NCBI RefSeq assembly: GCF_004295345.1
Contig: NZ_CP036200.1
Location: forward strand, 4,403,501 to 4,467,500
Source: Shewanella maritima
Lineage (GTDB): Bacteria > Pseudomonadota > Gammaproteobacteria > Enterobacterales > Shewanellaceae
Length of the DNA stretch: 64,000 nt
Reading direction: 5' to 3'
Position 1 is the stretch's first letter. Each line of letters opens with the position of its first letter. The position numbers were made by a program, and so were the translations under genes. The notes beneath the pieces were generated by a model, which worked only from the letters and a program-made list of their open reading frames with translations, searched no databases and was not told the origin of the DNA. Below are positions 28,582 through 38,926 of the stretch, piece after piece.

Positions 28582-29040
28582 TTAAAGCATGTTTAGCTTT
28601 AGAAGTACTACTGAACCAAGTAAATAGGTTACTGTTTGCTTTCCGTTACCTAATTTATGTTCAATCGCATCAACTAGTTTGTTTAATGCAAAGGCAAAGT
28701 TGTCTACTGATGGCGTAGGTTTAAGTGAATTTTCAATTAGGATTTTAATGATACTGCTAAACTGCACATTTTCTCTAATATTGTAATTCCAGCTTTCAAT
28801 TAGTGCTTCGCGACTACTCATGTCCAAGCAATCAATCAACGTAGGCATAACACGACCTTTTAGAGCATCTGTTAACCCGTTGGGGTAATAGCTTTGTAAG
28901 GTAGATCTTGCAATATTGGCACGCTTAGCCACACGTCCGAGTGAAATTGCATCCCACCCTTCATTCCAATATATGTCGAGAACGATCGAATCATATAAGG
29001 CTTGTCTTCGTTTGCGCTCTTGAGCTGTTATTTTTCCCAT
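28582..29040 (-). CDS. TetR-like transcriptional regulator
   Basis: A 152-residue protein with a TetR-type N-terminal helix-turn-helix (about 8-60; WDAISLGRVAKRANIARSTLQSYYPNG) and a short helical C-terminal domain, shorter than typical TetR proteins (about 190-220). AT-rich base composition sets it apart from the upstream lpxM gene and resembles the divergent lipoprotein gene beyond. The two are probably a transferred pair: regulator and target. The ligand is unknown. Confidence 0.8.
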   Translation of the reverse strand: MGKITAQERKRRQALYDSIVLDIYWNEGWDAISLGRVAKRANIARSTLQSYYPNGLTDALKGRVMPTLIDCLDMSSREALIESWNYNIRENVQFSSIIKILIENSLKPTPSVDNFAFALNKLVDAIEHKLGNGKQTVTYLLGSVVLLKLNML

Positions 29041-29273
29041 GATTATTTATCTGAACGTGGCTATTAACGACTTGTTGAGTATATGCAGGTAGGTACTATT
29101 GGTAAACCGGAATGTATTGTATACAGTATCTGAATGATGCTTTTCATATTCCTGTTAACACTACCTTTACTTTTTGTCATTTGCTGCAAACAAAGTGCAA
29201 CAATTATAACTACATAAAATTCAATGAGTTAGGCTGTTTTCCTGCAAATACTTTATTATTCGTTGCTGTACGA

Positions 29274-29336
29274 TTTGACATCAAAGAGGAGGTTTGGCAA
29301 TAATTCGTCGAGTAACGAATTACCTTTAATGTCAAA
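29274..29336. promoter_or_regulatory. Nested inverted repeats upstream of the lipoprotein gene
   Basis: TTTGACAT (29274-29281) is inverted as ATGTCAAA (29329-29336), and inside lies a perfect TAATTCGT-CGAGT-ACGAATTA hairpin (29301-29321). They are 22-85 bp before the lipoprotein start and are candidates for an operator. The rest of 29041-29273 is AT-rich with no gene seen. Confidence 0.45.
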
Positions 29337-29357
29337 CATCTCTTTTGGAGTTTCTTA

Positions 29358-30629
29358 ATGAATACTAAGTTTAATAAATTAACTGCAATGTTAGTTGCCA
29401 CTTTTGCTCTTACAGCGTGTAACGATGATGACTCTGTTACTCCCACTGATGAACTGCCTCGAACAGTTACCGTAAGTATTAGTTCGCCGTTCTATAAGGA
29501 AGTCAATTTGAAAAGTGAAACACCTCAGTTAGATGGTAGTTTCATTAAAGTCTATGATAAAAGAGGTTATCCGCATATTCTTCGTACAGATAGTTATAGA
29601 TTAGAAGTTAATGATATGGTGGATGGTTTAGGTGAAGATCAAGTTATTTATATTGAAGATATTACTGATGCTAGTGGTATTCAATTGGATATTACTGGTC
29701 AAGCTGAAATAACTCTAGTTTATGATGGCTCTTTAGTATCAGAGTTACAATACTATTATACTGCTTTTGGCTTTGAAGAAGTCAATCGCTCAATCAATGA
29801 TATAACAATCATCGCAGACCAAGATCCTGATTATACTTATGTAACAGTCGATGTCACTGAAGATGTGGATGCGCTTAATTCATTTATTAATAGCTGGCAT
29901 TTTGGTGCAATGCGAAATGAAGACGAAACAGTTGGTTATCATTTTGGTTATGTACGCCAAGATTCAGAGGTGGTTCTTACAACATCTTATGGTATAGAGT
30001 ATCAGGACTTTATCGATTATGAACAACAGAAGGGAAAACACGTACGTTATTCTATTAATAGAAATGAAGAGGGTGGCATAATTATTACCCCACCAGATTT
30101 TGGAAAACCATTAGAACCTATTACACCTGTGGAGCCAGTGCTGAGTGCAGAAGAAGTCCGCTTTGCTGATATAGTAGCTGTTAATGTTGACGGTTCAGTT
30201 CAGCTTACTCCTAATGATGCATCAGGAAGAGATGAAAGCGTGTCTGAGAAAGAGGCATTTGCTTTCAAATCTGTAAGTAGTGAAGAGATAATTAAATTTC
30301 AAAATGTTCAAATTGAATTTGACTTTATTAAAGACTCGGAGTTGAGTTCACCCTTCATCAATATATACCTAGATACAAATAATGACGGTGAAAAAGATGA
30401 AACTGTAAATTATCAATATAATGACGCAGATGGATGGCACTTTAGTATAGCGTCAGAGCCAAACAAAAAACTAACACGTGAAGAGGCAAATCAGCTTGTA
30501 GGTGATGCTAATTTAGTTAATTATTGGAATGGCCCAACCAAGGCCGCTGTATTTACTCGTTTTAATGATGACAACTTGAACTATGGAAAGGTTATTACAG
30601 TCATCGCTCACGAAATTAGCTTTGAATAG
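29358..30629 (+). CDS. Hypothetical AT-rich lipoprotein
   Basis: 423 residues with no family recognised. The signal peptide has a lipobox (ALTAC, Cys21) followed by NDDD, suggesting an outer-membrane lipoprotein. The mature protein is acidic and beta-rich; a Pro-rich linker (KPLEPITPVEPVLS, about 250-263) separates two parts. Its C-terminal half has a DTNNDGEKDETVNY calcium-loop-like stretch. TTTTGGAG precedes the ATG. Base composition is clearly more AT-rich than the neighbours, which suggests recent acquisition. It may be a surface or adhesion-type protein, but this is a guess. Confidence 0.8.
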   Translation: MNTKFNKLTAMLVATFALTACNDDDSVTPTDELPRTVTVSISSPFYKEVNLKSETPQLDGSFIKVYDKRGYPHILRTDSYRLEVNDMVDGLGEDQVIYIEDITDASGIQLDITGQAEITLVYDGSLVSELQYYYTAFGFEEVNRSINDITIIADQDPDYTYVTVDVTEDVDALNSFINSWHFGAMRNEDETVGYHFGYVRQDSEVVLTTSYGIEYQDFIDYEQQKGKHVRYSINRNEEGGIIITPPDFGKPLEPITPVEPVLSAEEVRFADIVAVNVDGSVQLTPNDASGRDESVSEKEAFAFKSVSSEEIIKFQNVQIEFDFIKDSELSSPFINIYLDTNNDGEKDETVNYQYNDADGWHFSIASEPNKKLTREEANQLVGDANLVNYWNGPTKAAVFTRFNDDNLNYGKVITVIAHEISFE

Positions 30630-30790
30630 TTGTTTGGTGTTAGTTGTGAAGCTTGCTATTGAATAAAAAGTTGTATTAAGTGCGAATAGCAACTGTGTAA
30701 ATTTAATTCCTTTAATATCAAGGGGCAATTATATAGTGAGGGCCATAAAAGTATCTTATGGCCCTTAATATACTCACTGATCAATTACTT

Positions 30791-31435
30791 TTAATTCGTT
30801 TCATTATAGCGCTCAAGCAGGTTACGGTTAATATCTGCCATTGATAATCCTTGATCTTCTAGTAATACAATCAAGTGATACATAAGGTCAGACGCTTCAT
30901 CTATCAATTCTGCTTTGTCATTAGTCGCAGCGGCGAGGGCGGTTTCTAAACCTTCTTCACCTACCTTTTGTGCAATGCGCTTGGTGCCTTTTTCAAATAA
31001 CGATGCCGTGTAACTGCTGTTGCTGTCTTGACCTTTGCGACTCGCAATAAGCTGGGTAAGGTTATCAATGAAAGTGTGGGCTTTACTGTCTTGCCAACAG
31101 CTTTCGCGGCCTAAATGACAAGTTGGTCCTTGTGGGATAACTTGTACTAAAAAGGTGTCGTTGTCGCAGTCGATATCAATCTCGACTAAATTGAGGGTAT
31201 TGCCAGACTCTTCTCCCTTGGTCCACAGTCTTTGCTTGCTGCGGCTATAGAAGGTCACCAGACCCGTGGTTAAAGTTTTATCTAATGCTTGTTTATCCAT
31301 ATAACCTAGCATCAGCACTTTACCAGTAAGGTGGTTTTGCACCACAGCTGGAATTAAACCTTGCTGTTTATCCCAATCAATATTTGCTAAGTTCGCGCTT
31401 GTTGACTCATTTGTATTCGAAGCTGTTTGTGTCAT
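30791..31435 (-). CDS. hisI: Bifunctional phosphoribosyl-AMP cyclohydrolase / phosphoribosyl-ATP pyrophosphatase
   Basis: A 214-residue HisIE fusion. Residues about 20-120 are the cyclohydrolase ([42 protein letters not shown] with the zinc Cys residues), and about 125-210 the pyrophosphatase ([26 protein letters not shown]). It catalyses steps 2 and 3 of histidine synthesis. It is the last gene of the his operon; hisF ends 26 bp upstream. Confidence 0.97.
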   Translation of the reverse strand: MTQTASNTNESTSANLANIDWDKQQGLIPAVVQNHLTGKVLMLGYMDKQALDKTLTTGLVTFYSRSKQRLWTKGEESGNTLNLVEIDIDCDNDTFLVQVIPQGPTCHLGRESCWQDSKAHTFIDNLTQLIASRKGQDSNSSYTASLFEKGTKRIAQKVGEEGLETALAAATNDKAELIDEASDLMYHLIVLLEDQGLSMADINRNLLERYNETN

Positions 31436-31461
31436 GTTCTGTGCTACCTTAATCCTATAAT

Positions 31462-32235
31462 TTACACGCGAATAGCGATTTGTTTAGAAGCCAAATATTG
31501 CTTCAACTCGCTAATGGCAATAATACCTTTGTGGAACACGCTTGCTGCAAGGGCTGCGTCTACCTTTGCCTGAGTAAATACCTCTGCAAAGTGGCTCAAT
31601 TCACCAGCACCGCCAGAGGCTATTAACGGCACGTCACATACGTTACGTACCATAGACAATTGCTTGATGTCGTAGCCGCCGCGAACGCCGTCTTGATTCA
31701 TGACGTTCAATACTATTTCACCACAGCCTCGCTTTTGCACCTCTTCAACCCAATCTTGTGTGTACCATTGGGTATCTTTGGTGGCCGCTTCATCACCGGT
31801 AAATTGTTTTACTTTATAGCTGTTGGTTTGCGCATCGAAATATGAGTCAATCCCGACAACAATACATTGGCGACCAAATTCATCTTGTAAGCGGGTGATG
31901 AGGCTCGGGTCGGTTAATGCAGGCGAGTTGATTGAAATTTTGTCTGCACCAAATGCCAGCTTTTCACGGGCTTGTTCGATAGTTTTGATGCCGCCAGCGA
32001 CGCAAAACGGAATATCAATTTGCTGAGCAACTCGGCTCACCCAAGATTTATCCACTACGCGGTCGTGAGCGCTGGCGGTAATGTCGTAAAACACCAGCTC
32101 GTCAGCACCTTCCTCGGCGTATCTCGCCGCCAGCGGCACAATGTCGCCAACAATTTCATGGTTACGAAACTGTACGCCTTTAACGACTTTACCGTCGCGT
32201 ACGTCAAGACAAGGTACTATGCGTTTGGCCAGCAT
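31462..32235 (-). CDS. hisF: Imidazole glycerol phosphate synthase, cyclase subunit
   Basis: 257 residues, a (beta/alpha)8 barrel. [23 protein letters not shown] carries the catalytic Asp11-type residue and the second phosphate motif is IASGGAGEL. It joins HisH to convert PRFAR and ammonia to IGP and AICAR. It overlaps hisA by 19 bp. Confidence 0.98.
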   Translation of the reverse strand: MLAKRIVPCLDVRDGKVVKGVQFRNHEIVGDIVPLAARYAEEGADELVFYDITASAHDRVVDKSWVSRVAQQIDIPFCVAGGIKTIEQAREKLAFGADKISINSPALTDPSLITRLQDEFGRQCIVVGIDSYFDAQTNSYKVKQFTGDEAATKDTQWYTQDWVEEVQKRGCGEIVLNVMNQDGVRGGYDIKQLSMVRNVCDVPLIASGGAGELSHFAEVFTQAKVDAALAASVFHKGIIAISELKQYLASKQIAIRV

Positions 32236-32954
32236 GCGATAGCCTCCTCAACGCTAAAGTTATTAATCAGTAGTGCTTTACCAATGATGATGCCATTGGC
32301 CTTGCTGTCACGCACAGCCTTAACATCATCTAGTGATGCAATGCCGCCAGAGGCTTGCCAGTTAATACTAGGATAGCTTTGGGCTAACTCAGAATATAAC
32401 TGAGTGTTGGCGCCTTGAAGCGTACCATCACGACTAATGTCGGTAACTAGCGCGTGTTTAAGCCCGACCTGGCTATATTCAGCAACTAGTGACTCGAGTG
32501 ATTTACCGCCGCCGGTTTGCCAGCCTGACACGGCTACAATCTTGTTGCCGTCTAGATCAATATTGACATCAAGGGCTAAGCAAATTGCATCGCTGCCATA
32601 CTTTTCAAACCAGCTCTTCACAAGCTCAGGTTGCTTAACGGCAAGTGAGCCGATAACTACACGTTTTACGCCCGCATCGAGTAGCTCTTTTACTTGCTCT
32701 TCTGAGCGAATACCGCCGCCAACTTGAATATCCACTTCAAGCTCACTAACCAATTCTGAAATCAGTTTAGTTTGCCTTTTATCTGGATCTTTGGCGCCAG
32801 TTAAATCAACTATGTGCAGCAGTTTAGCCCCTTGCTGCTGGTAAGATTTAAGCTGCGCCAGTGGGCTTAAATCAAACGTGGTTTGTTTGCCGTAGTCGCC
32901 TTGAAACAACCTAACCACCTGACCGTCGATTAAATCAATCGCTGGAATAATCAT
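32217..32954 (-). CDS. hisA: ProFAR isomerase
   Basis: 245 residues, a (beta/alpha)8 barrel homologous to His[23 protein letters not shown] contains the catalytic Asp8; [13 protein letters not shown] and [14 protein letters not shown] carry the phosphate-binding and second catalytic Asp segments. It catalyses the ring-opening isomerisation in step 4. Its start overlaps the hisH stop (ATGA), so translation is coupled. Confidence 0.98.
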   Translation of the reverse strand: MIIPAIDLIDGQVVRLFQGDYGKQTTFDLSPLAQLKSYQQQGAKLLHIVDLTGAKDPDKRQTKLISELVSELEVDIQVGGGIRSEEQVKELLDAGVKRVVIGSLAVKQPELVKSWFEKYGSDAICLALDVNIDLDGNKIVAVSGWQTGGGKSLESLVAEYSQVGLKHALVTDISRDGTLQGANTQLYSELAQSYPSINWQASGGIASLDDVKAVRDSKANGIIIGKALLINNFSVEEAIACWPNA

Positions 32955-33631
32955 GCCGTTTCTTCCTTATTCATATTTAAAAAGTTTTGCAGTATTTGCG
33001 CGCCGACTTGAGCGCTTTTTTCTGGGTGAAATTGCAAACCGATAAAGTTGTCTTTAGCAATGGCGGCGCTAAAGGTTTCGCCATAGTCGCAACTGGCAAT
33101 GGTGTAGTCACTTTGTGGTGCGCGATAACTGTGAACAAAGTACACATAGCTACCATTTGCAATGCCAGTAAATATTGGGTGGCCGCTCACATTAATTTGA
33201 TTCCAACCCATGTGTGGTAGCGGCAAGCCTTGACTATCTAGCTCTTCAACTTGGGTTGGGATGACGCCTAAGCAATCAATTGACTCAAGCTGGCTTGCGC
33301 CGCGCTCTTTTGAAACCTTAGTCATTAGCTGCATGCCTAAGCATACGCCAAGTACAGGTTGCTCAAGGCTTTGAATTAGCGTGGCAAGGTCGCGCGACTC
33401 AATTGCCTGCATTGCTGCAGCTGCAGTGCCAACGCCCGGTAGAACTACACGGGCGGCGCTGCGAATAACTTGATGATCTTTACTCACAACCACATTGGCG
33501 TTTAAGCGCTCGAAGGCGAATTTTACTGAGCTTAAATTGGCGCAGCCGGTATCAAGTATCACAGTCATATCTTGCTCGCTTGATTTTTCTTGGCAAGACT
33601 GCTGCTCTGTTATCAGGTCTGAATTTGTCAT
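32951..33631 (-). CDS. hisH: Imidazole glycerol phosphate synthase, glutamine amidotransferase subunit
   Basis: A class I glutaminase with the nucleophile in GVCLGMQLM, the catalytic pair in LQFHPEKS, and the family start [22 protein letters not shown]. That start is at 33571 (about 206 residues). The frame is open to an ATG at 33631, six bases after the hisB stop, which would add 20 Gln/Glu/Ser-rich residues. Coupling to hisB favours the longer form, homology the shorter; both lack a strong ribosome site. It supplies ammonia to HisF. Confidence 0.95.
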   Translation of the reverse strand: MTNSDLITEQQSCQEKSSEQDMTVILDTGCANLSSVKFAFERLNANVVVSKDHQVIRSAARVVLPGVGTAAAAMQAIESRDLATLIQSLEQPVLGVCLGMQLMTKVSKERGASQLESIDCLGVIPTQVEELDSQGLPLPHMGWNQINVSGHPIFTGIANGSYVYFVHSYRAPQSDYTIASCDYGETFSAAIAKDNFIGLQFHPEKSAQVGAQILQNFLNMNKEETA

Positions 33632-33637
33632 AAAGCG

Positions 33638-34717
33638 CTATAACACTCCCTTGCTTGATGGCAAGATATCGCCCTCAACTTTAACTGCTTGACGTAAGGT
33701 GCGACCAAGCACTTTAAACAAGGCCTCAACTTTGTGGTGATCGTTTTCCCCCTCGGTTGATACGTGCAAGGTGCAGCGCAGCCCATCTGCAAACGAGCGG
33801 AAGAAGTGAGGCACCATTTCGGTGGCCATTTCACCCACCATTTCACGATCAAAGTTGGCATCAAACTTAATAAACGGACGGCCTGAAATATCCATCAAGC
33901 ATTGGCCGTTGGCTTCATCCATAGGCAAACTAAAGCCAAAGCGGGCGATACCTCGTTTGTCACCCAGTGCCTGACGGATGGCATCACCAATCGCTAATGC
34001 GGTATCTTCAACGCTGTGGTGATCATCAATTTCTAAATCGCCATCGACTTTGACATCCATTTTAAAGTTACCGTGGGTTTGAATTTGATCCAGCATGTGG
34101 TCAAAAAAGCCGATGCCTGTGTCGATGTCACCTTTGGTCTGGCTATCTAGGTCAATGTTAACGCGAATGTCGGTTTCTTTAGTGGTACGTACAACCTGAG
34201 ATTGGCGCCCTTGGTTTAGCAGTGCATCGACTATCATGTCCCAATTAAGTGTTTCACGTTGGTATTGGAAGCTATTAATGCCCATGGCATTGGCAAGTTC
34301 AACGTCGGTTTGGCGATCGCCAATCACAAACGATTGGGTGAAATCAATTAACCCTTGGGTTAGATACTCTTTCACCAGTCCTAATTTGGGTTTGCGGCAA
34401 CTGCAGTTATCTGAGTCAAAGTGAGGGCAAATTTGAACATCATCAAACTTAACGCCTTGGCTTTCAAAAATTGCCATCATCATATTGTGGGGCGCGTCAA
34501 AGTCAGCTTGCGGGAAAGACGAAGTACCAAGTCCGTCCTGGTTACTTACCATCACTAACTTGTAACCCGCTTTTTGTAGCTTAAGCAGGGCAGGGATCAC
34601 TTGCGGCTCAAATACCAGTTTATCTAAACGGTCTAGCTGTTTATCGATTGGCGGCTCTTCGACTAGGGTGCCGTCACGATCAATAAAGAGGATTTTTTGC
34701 TGCTTGTCTTGTTTCAT
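33638..34717 (-). CDS. hisB: Bifunctional histidinol-phosphatase / imidazoleglycerol-phosphate dehydratase
   Basis: 359 residues. The N-terminal HAD phosphatase (about 1-165) shows [10 protein letters not shown] and a Cys-rich zinc loop ([15 protein letters not shown]). The C-terminal dehydratase (about 170-359) has [19 protein letters not shown] and NDHHKVEA, the His-rich manganese sites. The fusion is typical of gammaproteobacteria and performs steps 6 and 8 of the pathway. Confidence 0.98.
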   Translation of the reverse strand: MKQDKQQKILFIDRDGTLVEEPPIDKQLDRLDKLVFEPQVIPALLKLQKAGYKLVMVSNQDGLGTSSFPQADFDAPHNMMMAIFESQGVKFDDVQICPHFDSDNCSCRKPKLGLVKEYLTQGLIDFTQSFVIGDRQTDVELANAMGINSFQYQRETLNWDMIVDALLNQGRQSQVVRTTKETDIRVNIDLDSQTKGDIDTGIGFFDHMLDQIQTHGNFKMDVKVDGDLEIDDHHSVEDTALAIGDAIRQALGDKRGIARFGFSLPMDEANGQCLMDISGRPFIKFDANFDREMVGEMATEMVPHFFRSFADGLRCTLHVSTEGENDHHKVEALFKVLGRTLRQAVKVEGDILPSSKGVL

Positions 34718-34810
34718 GTGCTGACCTTAATTCTTTATATTCACAAGTTGCCTTGCTAAATCTGTTAAGTTGCTGAGTGTGTTCTAATGCTTTTTTTGTT
34801 GCTGAATCAA

Positions 34811-35851
34811 CTAACTCAGCGCTCGAATAATCGCTTGGGTTTGTGCCTCATTAGCAAAGCTAAAGCGAATGGCATCTTTTAAGCGCGGATCGCCATAAGC
34901 GCGGGCAACAATGCCTGCTTGTGTGAGCTTTTGCTTGATTTGTTCGACATTGTCAAAACGTGCCAGTACAAAGTTGCCATTAGGCGAGATAACGTCACTG
35001 GCAATTGTGTGTAAAAACTCGGTGAGTGCAGCACCTTGCTCATTTAGTTGGCGCACCTGATCTTGCATTGTTGCAATGCCCGTTGGACTTAACGCATTAG
35101 TCGCGGCTTTTGCAACGGGCAGCGGCACCGGGTAGGGCGCAATCACCCGCATAACAAGTTCAATAATCGCTTCACTGGCTAGCATGAAACCACAGCGCGC
35201 ACCCGCTAACGCAAAGGCTTTAGATAAGGTTCTTAACACCACCAGGTTTGGGTACTTAGCCAGCAGTCTTGCTGCACTTTGCTGCGGGCAAAACTCAATA
35301 TAGGCTTCATCAACTACCACTATGGCATCTGGGTAACTGGCAACTGTGGCTTCAATATCGTCAATATTGATAATGCTGCCAGTTGGGTTATTAGGGTTAC
35401 AGATGAATACCAGCTTTGGAGCACCGACTTGCTGCTGCCAGTTATTAGGCAGTTGAAAATCACTGGTGAGTTCAACTTCGGTTGTTGCTACGTTAAAGGT
35501 AGATGCTGATATTTTGTACATGCCGTAGGTTGGGCCAAAAATCGCAATGCTATCTTTACCCGGAATACAAAAAGTACGAATAAGTAGTTCTATCGCCTCG
35601 TCAGCGCCGCGGCTGGTGACTATGTTGCGTGCTGCCACTTGGCTGTATGCACTGTATGCGTCAATCAACTCTTGTGGCTGACACTCAGGGTAGCGATTTA
35701 AGCCATCAAGCTTGCTGTTATTAAACGGTGATTCATTCGCGTTAATCCAAATATCACCGTTGCCGCCAATGCGTCGCGCACTTTGATATGGCACTAGATC
35801 CAAAAGCTCAGGTCGTGCTAGTGCTTGTGGGTTGAATGTTGGGGCGCTCAT
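34811..35851 (-). CDS. hisC: Histidinol-phosphate aminotransferase
   Basis: 346 residues, a class I/II PLP aminotransferase. WINANESPF, CNPNNPTGS, VVDEAYIEF and the Schiff-base Lys in RTLSKAFALAGARCG are visible. AAGGAGGGG lies four bases before the ATG at 35851; the in-frame TTG at 35869 is in the ribosome site itself and is rejected. It overlaps the end of hisD by 44 bp. Step 7 of histidine synthesis. Confidence 0.97.
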   Translation of the reverse strand: MSAPTFNPQALARPELLDLVPYQSARRIGGNGDIWINANESPFNNSKLDGLNRYPECQPQELIDAYSAYSQVAARNIVTSRGADEAIELLIRTFCIPGKDSIAIFGPTYGMYKISASTFNVATTEVELTSDFQLPNNWQQQVGAPKLVFICNPNNPTGSIINIDDIEATVASYPDAIVVVDEAYIEFCPQQSAARLLAKYPNLVVLRTLSKAFALAGARCGFMLASEAIIELVMRVIAPYPVPLPVAKAATNALSPTGIATMQDQVRQLNEQGAALTEFLHTIASDVISPNGNFVLARFDNVEQIKQKLTQAGIVARAYGDPRLKDAIRFSFANEAQTQAIIRALS

Positions 35852-37169
35852 TATTCCCCTCCTTAGCAAGTGACGTTAAACGAATTGCTACCGCGTTTTT
35901 GTGAGCGTCTAGCTGCTCGTTGCTAGCTAGGGTCATCAAAGTGTCGCCCAAATTAATTAGCCCAGATGGGGTGAGCTCTTGCACTGTGAAACGGCGGCTA
36001 AAGTCAGCAAGTGACAAGCTTGAATAGTTACGACTGTAGCCATAGGTTGGCAGCACGTGGTTAGTGCCGCTAGCATAATCGCCGACCGACTCTGGCGTGT
36101 AAGGACCTAAGAATACGCTGCCAGCAGCGCGAATGTTTTTGAGTACGTCACGTGGCGCGCGGGTTTGAATGATTAAGTGCTCAGGCCCGTACTGGTTGGA
36201 TAGCTCAGCAGCTTGGTCCATATCATCAACAATAAAGCTGCGAGAATATTTCAGCGCCGCTGCGGCGACATCTTTTCTCGGCAGTTGTTCAAGCTGCGTT
36301 GCAAGCTCGTTAGAAACTGCATTTGCAATAGCTTCAGAGTTGGTAACCAACATCACTTGCGAGTCTTCACCGTGCTCAGCTTGTGATAGTAAATCAGCGG
36401 CAACAAATGCAGGGTTGGCAGCTTCATCTGCAATAACTAATACCTCTGATGGCCCTGCAGGCATATCGATAGCAACGCTAATGCGACTATCTTGGGATAC
36501 TAAACGTTTGGCTTCAGTGACAAAGCGATTGCCTGGGCCGAAAATCTTATCAACCTTAGGTACAGACTCAGTACCAAAGGCCAGCGCTGCAACAGCTTGT
36601 GCGCCGCCTACCTGATAAATATCTGTTATCCCACAGGCTTTGGCAGCGTAAATGATGGCATCGTTAATTGGTGGTGGGCTAACCAGTACCCGTCGACGAC
36701 AAGCAGCAATTTTGGCCGGTAGCGCAAGCATCATAACGGTGGAGATAAGCGGCGCCGTGCCGCCTGGAATGTACAGACCAACACTGTCAATCGGCTCATT
36801 TCTTAACTCGCAGCGCACGCCAGGCAAGGTTTCAACATCGATAGCACTAAAAGCTTGCGCCTGGTGAAACTTGCTGATGTTGCCCATTGCTTGTTCGATA
36901 GCTTGCTTCAGTTCTGGGCTAACATTGCTGCAGGCGACGTCAATTTGCTCATCGCTGAGTCTAAGCTCGGCAGTGGTGAAGTTGTCAAACTTCTGATTAA
37001 ACTCAATTAGCGCTTGATCGCCATTTGCGATGACCTGTTCGATAATGCCGCTAACACTGGCCTCAACACCTTGATCATTGATTAAAGGTGAGCGCGCTAG
37101 TGCTTGCTCTCTAGCATCTATATCAAGCACTGCCCATGTGATTGGCTTCATTAATTGCTGCTCAGCCAT
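35808..37169 (-). CDS. hisD: Histidinol dehydrogenase
   Basis: 453 residues. It has the conserved zinc and catalytic segments DLLSQAEHGEDSQV, QYGPEHLII and GPYTPESVGDYASGTNHVLPT. It oxidises histidinol to histidine in two NAD-dependent steps. The C-terminus (KEGNNERPNIQPTSTSTT) runs past the hisC start, so the two genes overlap by 44 bp. It follows hisG by 6 bp. Confidence 0.98.
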   Translation of the reverse strand: MAEQQLMKPITWAVLDIDAREQALARSPLINDQGVEASVSGIIEQVIANGDQALIEFNQKFDNFTTAELRLSDEQIDVACSNVSPELKQAIEQAMGNISKFHQAQAFSAIDVETLPGVRCELRNEPIDSVGLYIPGGTAPLISTVMMLALPAKIAACRRRVLVSPPPINDAIIYAAKACGITDIYQVGGAQAVAALAFGTESVPKVDKIFGPGNRFVTEAKRLVSQDSRISVAIDMPAGPSEVLVIADEAANPAFVAADLLSQAEHGEDSQVMLVTNSEAIANAVSNELATQLEQLPRKDVAAAALKYSRSFIVDDMDQAAELSNQYGPEHLIIQTRAPRDVLKNIRAAGSVFLGPYTPESVGDYASGTNHVLPTYGYSRNYSSLSLADFSRRFTVQELTPSGLINLGDTLMTLASNEQLDAHKNAVAIRLTSLAKEGNNERPNIQPTSTSTT

Positions 37170-37175
37170 GACGTG

Positions 37176-38075
37176 TTACCCCATCATCTTTTCAATTGGC
37201 ATAACGAGTATCGAGCTTGCGCCCAGCTCCGTAAGCTGCTCCATGGTATCCCAGAACAAGTCCTCACTAGATACTGCGTGGATTGCTACGCGGTTGCTGT
37301 CGTCGTTAAGCGGCAATACTGTTGGGTTTTCCGCGCCAGGCAGCAGCGAAACGATTTGATCTAAGGTTTCTGTCGGCGCGTGCAGCAAGATGTATTTACT
37401 CTCGCGTGCGCTGATCACACCGTTCATGCGTGATAGCAGTTTATCGATTAATGCTTGTTTGGCCGGCGTTTGCTGCTCTGCTGATTGGATAAGGCAGGCT
37501 TTAGAACGATAGATAACGTCGGTTTCATAAAGCCCGTTGGCTTCTAGCGTGGCGCCAGTCGATACAAGATCGCAAATGCCATCAGCAAGGCCTGCGCGCG
37601 GCGCTACTTCTACAGAGCCTTTTAGCATACAGTCGCTGTAGGTGATGCCTTTTTGCTGCATATAACGGCGCAGTAAATTCGGATAAGAAGTGGCAATACG
37701 CAAACCTTCCAGTGAGCTTGCATCCTGGTAGCTAAACTCTTTTGGAACAGCGAGTGATAGGCGGCAACCACCAAAGTCGAGTTGACGCAGCTTATTGTAC
37801 GCCGCTGGCTTACCGAGTGTTTCTCGCTCGATTTGCTCTTCTTCAAGTACATTTTCACCAATAAAGCCTAAATCAACCACGCCATCCATGACTAGACCAG
37901 GAATATCGTCATCACGTACGCGAAGTAGGTCGATTGGCATATTGTCAGCGTGGGCAATCAGGCGCTGCTCATTAACGTTAAATTTTACTCCGCAGCCTTT
38001 AAGCAGCTTCTGCGACTCTTTCGATAAGCGACCTGATTTTTGAATCGCGATGCGTAAACGGTTTGAATCAGTCAT
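37176..38075 (-). CDS. hisG: ATP phosphoribosyltransferase (long form)
   Basis: 299 residues, the hexameric long type with a C-terminal regulatory domain (about 225-299; [21 protein letters not shown]) that binds histidine for feedback inhibition. Catalytic segments include [21 protein letters not shown] and [18 protein letters not shown]. First step of histidine synthesis and first structural gene after the leader attenuator. AAAGGAAGAG precedes the start. Confidence 0.98.
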   Translation of the reverse strand: MTDSNRLRIAIQKSGRLSKESQKLLKGCGVKFNVNEQRLIAHADNMPIDLLRVRDDDIPGLVMDGVVDLGFIGENVLEEEQIERETLGKPAAYNKLRQLDFGGCRLSLAVPKEFSYQDASSLEGLRIATSYPNLLRRYMQQKGITYSDCMLKGSVEVAPRAGLADGICDLVSTGATLEANGLYETDVIYRSKACLIQSAEQQTPAKQALIDKLLSRMNGVISARESKYILLHAPTETLDQIVSLLPGAENPTVLPLNDDSNRVAIHAVSSEDLFWDTMEQLTELGASSILVMPIEKMMG

Positions 38076-38128
38076 TTGTACTCTTCCTTTAACTATCTAA
38101 ATTTAAAATTCTTTAAAATTCAGGCATT

Positions 38129-38217
38129 AAAAAACCCCTGAAATTCCTTCCAGGGGTTTAAGTGATCTTTATTCACCACCGGAAGGACATGAACCTCCGG
38201 CAGTAAGCATCCGAAGG
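38129..38217 (-). terminator. his operon transcription attenuator
   Basis: On the minus strand, the leader after hisL contains CCTTCGG, CCGGAGG and CCTTCC segments that can pair in alternative ways (1:2, 2:3), and the last can also pair with GGAAGG in the terminator loop. The terminator is AAACCCCTG/CAGGGGTTT (38132-38159) followed by a T run. This is the classical mutually exclusive hairpin layout of his attenuation. Confidence 0.85.
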
Positions 38218-38265
38218 CTACCGCATATGATGGTGATGATGGATTGAAATCAATTGGATGCTCAT
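38218..38265 (-). CDS. hisL: his operon leader peptide
   Basis: A 15-residue frame, MSIQLISIHHHHHMR, with five consecutive His codons (CAT CAT CAC CAT CAT). When charged His-tRNA is scarce, ribosomes stall on the His run and allow the anti-terminator to form. It lies about 60 bp before the attenuator terminator and 143 bp before hisG. The run of His codons is diagnostic; E. coli hisL has seven. Confidence 0.93.
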   Translation of the reverse strand: MSIQLISIHHHHHMR

Positions 38266-38269
38266 AATA

Positions 38270-38926
38270 AAAACTGTCTCTAATTCGTCTTGTTCTGGCA
38301 ACTCATGCGATAAAAATCAAGTTGCTTTGTTTACTTGCTAAACACGTTAACCCGAGGTTAATTTGATTGCAATAGCCAAACAGCACAAATTTAGCAATTA
38401 AATAAACCTGTGGGTTATAAGATATATTTATGCAGCTAAGGTGGTGGGTTTGATAACGGGATGATTGGTTGTCTAGTTGGGGGTTGAAAGGTCTTGTCGC
38501 GTAAGTAATGGAGCTGCATTTTTATAGTGCGCTAGTTTTAATGAGTTTTCTCGTTATCTATATCTGTTTGTGAAGTTTGCATTTATCCTAACTCAAGCTA
38601 GATTTTCGGTAATTAACTAATGTGGCGCCACCCTGCTTGGGTGAATACTTATTCGTAATTTACGCTGAATAATGTGAGGGCTGTTCGATTCATTTAGAAT
38701 GTCTTTAGTGCTTTACCCTCCATTAAATTGTTATTTGCTCGATAAATGACCCATCCGCTAGTTTTTGCGCTTTGTAGTTTCTGCGCTTTCCCCTTGTATG
38801 ACATAATTCGCCTGATGAGCACCAATAGCACAGCTAGGTAAAAGTCGTAATCGCTCAGTTTTGTTGTTAGTTCTAACACCCGAAATTTACTGTATTAAGC
38901 GCTAATGTGAGCGTTAGAGGACATCC
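38270..38926. other. Intergenic region between his operon and helicase gene
   Basis: About 650 bp with the divergent promoters implied for hisL (minus) and the helicase (plus). A minus-strand frame (38694-38879) has weak coding support and is not called. No repeat or RNA gene was identified. Confidence 0.4.

Noticed and set aside
29112-29303. 63-codon plus-strand frame before the lipoprotein gene
   Set aside because: It is AT-rich, has no ribosome site and overlaps the inverted-repeat region.
28582-30700. Defence or toxin-antitoxin system in the AT-rich islet
   Set aside because: One gene is a TetR-like regulator and the other a lipoprotein; no nuclease, toxin or phage-related domain is visible.
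38694-38879. 61-codon minus-strand frame upstream of the yoaA-like gene
   Set aside because: GTG start without a ribosome site; a shorter 36-codon version from ATG 38801 has only a weak AGG. No recognisable protein features.
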